Source: Thermoleophilia bacterium
Lineage (GTDB): Bacteria; Actinomycetota; Thermoleophilia; RBG-16-64-13
DNA length: 64,000 bases
Direction of reading: 5' to 3'
NCBI GenBank assembly: GCA_027493445.1
Contig: JAOSKU010000001.1
Location: forward strand, 2,686,822 to 2,750,821
Shown: one piece after another, positions 61,000 through 64,000 of the stretch
Position numbering within the stretch: position 1 is the first letter of the stretch
Layout: each line of letters starts with the position of its first letter
The notes under the pieces: model-generated
What the model was told of the DNA's origin: nothing
What the model saw: only the letters and a program-made list of their open reading frames with translations
Database searches by the model: none
Program-made: the position numbers and the translations under genes

Positions 61000-62436
61000 T
61001 CACACAGCTTCGGGCGCCCCGGCAGTCAGAGCCGGGACAGGCTGACCGGCCCGGTGGGCCTGACCCTCTCCTCCGCGGGCACCGAGACCGAGAAAGTCGC
61101 CGTGGTACGCGCCCGTACCGTGCTCGCCCACGTCCAGACCTTCCCACTCCTCCTGCTCGCTCACCCGCAGGCCGATGGTGCGCTTGATGACCGCGAAAAG
61201 CACGTAAGAGGCCGCAAACACCCACACGACGGTCGCGGCCACGCCCAGGGCCTGGATGCCCAGCTGCCTGACTCCGCCACCGACCAGCAGGCCGACCGGG
61301 GTCGGGTCGGCGGAGGTGATACCCTGGACTCCGAACAGGCCCACAGCCAAGGTCCCCCAGGCCCCGCCGACGCCATGCACGGCCAGCGCACCAACCGGAT
61401 CGTCCAGATGCAACCGATCGAACAACAGTGCCGCACCCACCGCGAAAGCTCCACCCAGGGCGCCGATGATGATAGCGGAGGCGAAGCCCACAAAGGCGCA
61501 GGTGGCGGTGATGGCCACCAGGCCGCCGAGGGCCCCGTTCAGCGTCATGGACAGGTCAGGCTTCTTGGCGACTATCCAGATGGTGGCCATTCCAGCGAGG
61601 GTCCCGGCCCCCGCGCCCATCGTGGTGGTAAGGGCCGTCCACCCGATCAGAGCGGTATCCCCGGCGGAGAGCGTGGAACCCACATTGAAGCCGTACCAAC
61701 CGAACCACAGGATCATGGCGCCCAGCGTGGCCAAGGGAAGGTTGTGACCGGGGATGGCGTTGATGCGTTTGCCGGGACCGTACTTGCCGATGCGCGGGCC
61801 CAGGTGGATCAGGCCGGCCAGGGCGGCGACGGCGCCGACCAGGTGCACGACTGTGGAACCGGCGAAGTCCATGAATCCCAGCTTGAAGAGCCAACCGCCG
61901 CTGTTCCACACCCACTTGGACACCACGGGATAAATGAGGGCGGTCATGATGAACGCGTAGGCCAGGTAGGCGCTCCAACGCATCCGCTCGGCCATGGCCC
62001 CGGAGACGATGGTGGCGGCGGTCGCGCAGAACATGAGGGCGAAGACGAAGAAGATGAGGGTCATCGGCTCACGGGGATCGACTCCCGTGAGGAAGAATCC
62101 GGTCGTGCCGAACAACGAGCCGCCGTCCCCGCTCAGCCCGTAGCCGATCGCGTAGAAGGCGATCACGCCCAGAGCCACGTTGATGAAGTTCTTCATGAGC
62201 ACGTTGACGGTGTTCTTCTGCCGGCAGAGACCCGACTCCAGCATGGCGAACCCGGGGTGCATGATGAACACCAGGGCGGCTGCCAGCAGGATCCAGACCG
62301 CGTCCACGCTGGCGGCCACGCTCTCGATGGTGGGCCCGTCGGCCAGGGCGGCCGCGGGGAAGACAAGGAGGGCCAGGAGCATCCCGGCTGCGGCGCGCAG
62401 GGTGCGCCTGGCGAGGAGTGACGCTGTGGGCTTCAT
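61000..62436 (-). CDS. amt: Ammonium transporter (Amt/Mep/Rh family)
   Basis: 478 residues with a cleavable signal sequence (RAAAGMLLALLVFPAAALA) and eleven helices. Pore-lining twin histidines are in GSTVVHLVGAVAALAG and ALAVHGVGGAWGTLAVG. The recruitment-site aromatic region is FFVFALMFCATAATIVSGAM and WFGWYGFNVGST is conserved. The cytoplasmic C-terminus (SEQEEWEGLDVGEHGTGAY) is the PII-interaction segment; no glnK lies in the window. ATG 62436 with AAAGGA about nine bases upstream is preferred over GTG 62463. It retrieves ammonium lost during amino-acid catabolism or supplies nitrogen. Confidence 0.95.
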   Translation of the reverse strand: MKPTASLLARRTLRAAAGMLLALLVFPAAALADGPTIESVAASVDAVWILLAAALVFIMHPGFAMLESGLCRQKNTVNVLMKNFINVALGVIAFYAIGYGLSGDGGSLFGTTGFFLTGVDPREPMTLIFFVFALMFCATAATIVSGAMAERMRWSAYLAYAFIMTALIYPVVSKWVWNSGGWLFKLGFMDFAGSTVVHLVGAVAALAGLIHLGPRIGKYGPGKRINAIPGHNLPLATLGAMILWFGWYGFNVGSTLSAGDTALIGWTALTTTMGAGAGTLAGMATIWIVAKKPDLSMTLNGALGGLVAITATCAFVGFASAIIIGALGGAFAVGAALLFDRLHLDDPVGALAVHGVGGAWGTLAVGLFGVQGITSADPTPVGLLVGGGVRQLGIQALGVAATVVWVFAASYVLFAVIKRTIGLRVSEQEEWEGLDVGEHGTGAYHGDFLGLGARGGEGQAHRAGQPVPALTAGAPEAV

Positions 62437-62629
62437 GCGCGTGGTCCTTTCGTGCGTGTTCACGGTGCTGGTGATCCCTGGGGGTCGACGCTGTGGCGAT
62501 CGCGGTGCTGATCCATAGGGTAGACGGAGGACCGAGAGAGCGCTTTCGCCCGCCGGCCGAAATGCGTCGCATCGACGTTCTCCCCTTGGACATACGCCCT
62601 CTCTGTCGTCACGGCCGGCTCAGATTGTC

Positions 62630-63205
62630 GTGATGTACAGGCCACGAGCGGGCATGGGGTGGGCCTATTCTCTTGCGCTCGTCATCACGGTCCTGGTTCT
62701 GCCGGCCGTCGGGTCGAGCTCATCGTGCGCTCCTGTGAATGGTGGTGACACGGCTACGGTCCGGCCGGAGGTGCAGGTACACGATCTCGACCTCGACGGT
62801 GACGGGGAGAACGAGCGGGTGACCCTCGCCCCCGGACGTGGAGGCATCGTGATCGTCGACGGCGCGACGACATACCGGAGCCGGGAGAAATGGACCGTGA
62901 TCCAAGCGGCCATCGGCGACAGCGATCGCGATGGAAACCCTGAGGTCGTGGCGCTTCTCGAGGAACCTCGAGGTCGCCGGCTGGGTCTCATCGGCTGGCA
63001 CGCAGGTCGATACCACGAACGCCTCGTCTCGTCCCTCTTGATTCCGAAGCCTCTCGCTATCACGATAAGAGATGACCCCGCCCACGGCGGCACCGTGGTG
63101 ATCGTTCTCGAGGATCCCACCGTCTCCGGGGAGGGCGCCACCACCACGTACCGGTGGAACGGGTTCGGTTTCACAGCAGTGGAGGGCCGAGGCGCGGGGA
63201 GTTGA
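62630..63205 (+). CDS. Exported FG-GAP/VCBS-like hypothetical protein
   Basis: 191 residues. Signal peptide WAYSLALVITVLVLPAVGSS, then a Cys (SSSSCAPV) that could be lipidated, although the lipobox is poor. The body has Ca-binding-like repeats of VCBS/FG-GAP type: HDLDLDGDGENERVTL, GDSDRDGNPEVVALLEE. The end is beta-rich (TTTYRWNGFGFTAVEG). GTG 62630, ATG 62633 and ATG 62654 are all possible starts. It is probably a surface protein with calcium-stabilised blades; partner unknown. Confidence 0.65.
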   Translation: MMYRPRAGMGWAYSLALVITVLVLPAVGSSSSCAPVNGGDTATVRPEVQVHDLDLDGDGENERVTLAPGRGGIVIVDGATTYRSREKWTVIQAAIGDSDRDGNPEVVALLEEPRGRRLGLIGWHAGRYHERLVSSLLIPKPLAITIRDDPAHGGTVVIVLEDPTVSGEGATTTYRWNGFGFTAVEGRGAGS

Positions 63206-63235
63206 CCCGCCGAGCACCGACCAGGAGAGGGTGTC

Positions 63236-64000
63236 ATGGGAGCGCTATCAGATAACTGCGAAGTGAGACCGTGCCCGGAGACCCGTACGAGAGCACGGCT
63301 GAGGAAATGGCCCCGCGTGGTCGTCCTGTCGCTCGGTATCGTTGTTGCCGCGCTCGCGGGATGCACCACTGATTCCGGTGACGGCACCACGACGACCACC
63401 ACGGGGGCCGGCTCCCCCAGCACGAGCGCCGTCACCCCGGCGACCGCGCAGGTCCAGCCCTTTTCTACGCCCGCATACCTCGAACCGAAGCCGGTCGATC
63501 TCACAAAGGTCGCGTACATCGACAAGGCGGATCTGAGCGAGGACGCGCGGGCGAAGCTGGGCGAGCAGGGCTTCGTCAGCACCGAGGCAGCCTCCGGCTG
63601 GAAGCCCAACAAGTTCTGGCAGGTCTACGAAGAGGCCCGCTACGCCAGCGTGCCCGTGTTGGTGACCACCGACTCGGTGCTGAACAGCTTCCACGTGATC
63701 TTCGATCTCATGCTGCAGCAGCTCGAGGAGACCGCCTTCTACGAGCGGGCCGAAGGCATGTCGGAGGCGCTGCAGGCGGCCGCCTCCGGCCAGGTGAACG
63801 AGACCGACGAGGGCACGGCTGTGCACGTGGCCGCCCTGGCCAACGAGGCCTACTTCGCCGTGGGCAACTCCCTCCTGAAAGGCGGCGTGACGGCGCCGGA
63901 GCGTGTCCGTGACGAGGTGGGGGCCGAGCTGGCCCTGATCCAAGGAGCGGCGGGGCTTCAGAACTCGCCCATCCTGGGCTACATCGAGGACTACAGTCAA
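63236..64000 (+). CDS. DUF3160-type lipoprotein (partial, runs off right edge)
   Basis: First 255 codons only. ATG 63236 has AGGAGAGGG upstream. A basic leader and helix (RVVVLSLGIVVAALAGC) end in a lipobox, LAGC, so the mature protein is a lipoprotein. A Thr/Ser-rich linker (TTTTTTGAGSPSTSAVTP) follows. The DUF3160 domain then begins: LSEDARAKLGEQGFVSTEA, YASVPVLVTTDSVLNSFHVI and FDLMLQQLEETAFYERAEG. Function unknown; extracellular. It follows the VCBS-like gene by 30 bp and is probably co-transcribed with it. Confidence 0.8.
   Translation, partial: MGALSDNCEVRPCPETRTRARLRKWPRVVVLSLGIVVAALAGCTTDSGDGTTTTTTGAGSPSTSAVTPATAQVQPFSTPAYLEPKPVDLTKVAYIDKADLSEDARAKLGEQGFVSTEAASGWKPNKFWQVYEEARYASVPVLVTTDSVLNSFHVIFDLMLQQLEETAFYERAEGMSEALQAAASGQVNETDEGTAVHVAALANEAYFAVGNSLLKGGVTAPERVRDEVGAELALIQGAAGLQNSPILGYIEDYSQ

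Overview
The window is high-G+C bacterial DNA with dense, strand-alternating operons, frequent GTG/TTG starts and 4-nt ATGA/GTGA overlaps. Gene content (two PucR-family regulators, ECF sigma/anti-sigma pair, GH57 glucan enzymes, TrpB2-type tryptophan synthase, corrinoid methyltransferases, NorC/NorQ/NorD, methylmalonyl-CoA enzymes) suits an uncultured anaerobic or facultative member of the Actinobacteriota or a neighbouring high-G+C Gram-positive lineage. No rRNA, tRNA or CRISPR array was found, so the taxonomy is inference. Many genes carry one-base indels at G/C homopolymers. The regularity points to sequencing or assembly error, and I annotate these genes as intact with the shift marked.

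Layout. 0-0.8 kb: start of norB and norC. 1-6 kb: a type IV prepilin operon whose second gene is split by an ISAzo13-like insertion sequence with a TTA target duplication. 6-12 kb: omega-amino-acid catabolism (aminotransferase, alanine dehydrogenase, semialdehyde dehydrogenase) divergent from a PucR regulator, followed by small unknown genes. 13.6-16.6 kb: a DUF2284 protein and a sigma/anti-sigma pair. 16.8-21 kb: sucD, sucC, methylmalonyl-CoA mutase and epimerase. 21-27.5 kb: small membrane proteins, a 2-hydroxyacid dehydrogenase, an MFS protein, a DUF72 protein and trpB2. 27.8-33.7 kb: an alpha-glucan operon (glycosyltransferase plus two GH57 enzymes). 33.7-40 kb: Trk potassium uptake, pyrophosphatase, a SAM-hydroxide adenosyltransferase and rlmN.

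The most interesting region is the leftward gene array from about 55.3 to 40.1 kb. Its promoter-proximal part encodes a corrinoid methyl-transfer cassette: an ASKHA reductive activator, an MtrH-like methyltransferase, a UroD/MtaA-like methyltransferase and a corrinoid protein. NorQ/NorD-type AAA+/VWA proteins and two COG0523-type GTPases follow. After these comes a set of small redox and metal proteins in which five in-frame UGA codons sit exactly where a functional cysteine is expected. The five are a second UroD/MtaA-like protein (zinc-ligand position), a COG0523 GTPase (first Cys of its metal motif), two thioredoxin-like proteins (UxxC and CxxU) and an HMA-like domain (UxxC). Each UGA is followed by a hairpin at the spacing of bacterial SECIS elements. 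For two of them a Cys-containing paralogue lies in the same window. I read this as a selenocysteine-rich, corrinoid-dependent methyl-transfer system with its own metallochaperones. Its substrate is unknown.

55.3-58.6 kb holds a promoter with FadR-type operator palindromes, a YnfA-like protein, a FadR-like regulator, an HD phosphohydrolase and cobO. 58.6-64 kb holds a tandem repeat array, a second PucR regulator, an ammonium transporter and two exported proteins. A dispersed MITE-like repeat with GAGCTCG-type ends recurs through the window, mostly abutting stop codons. It accounts for most long intergenic spacers.
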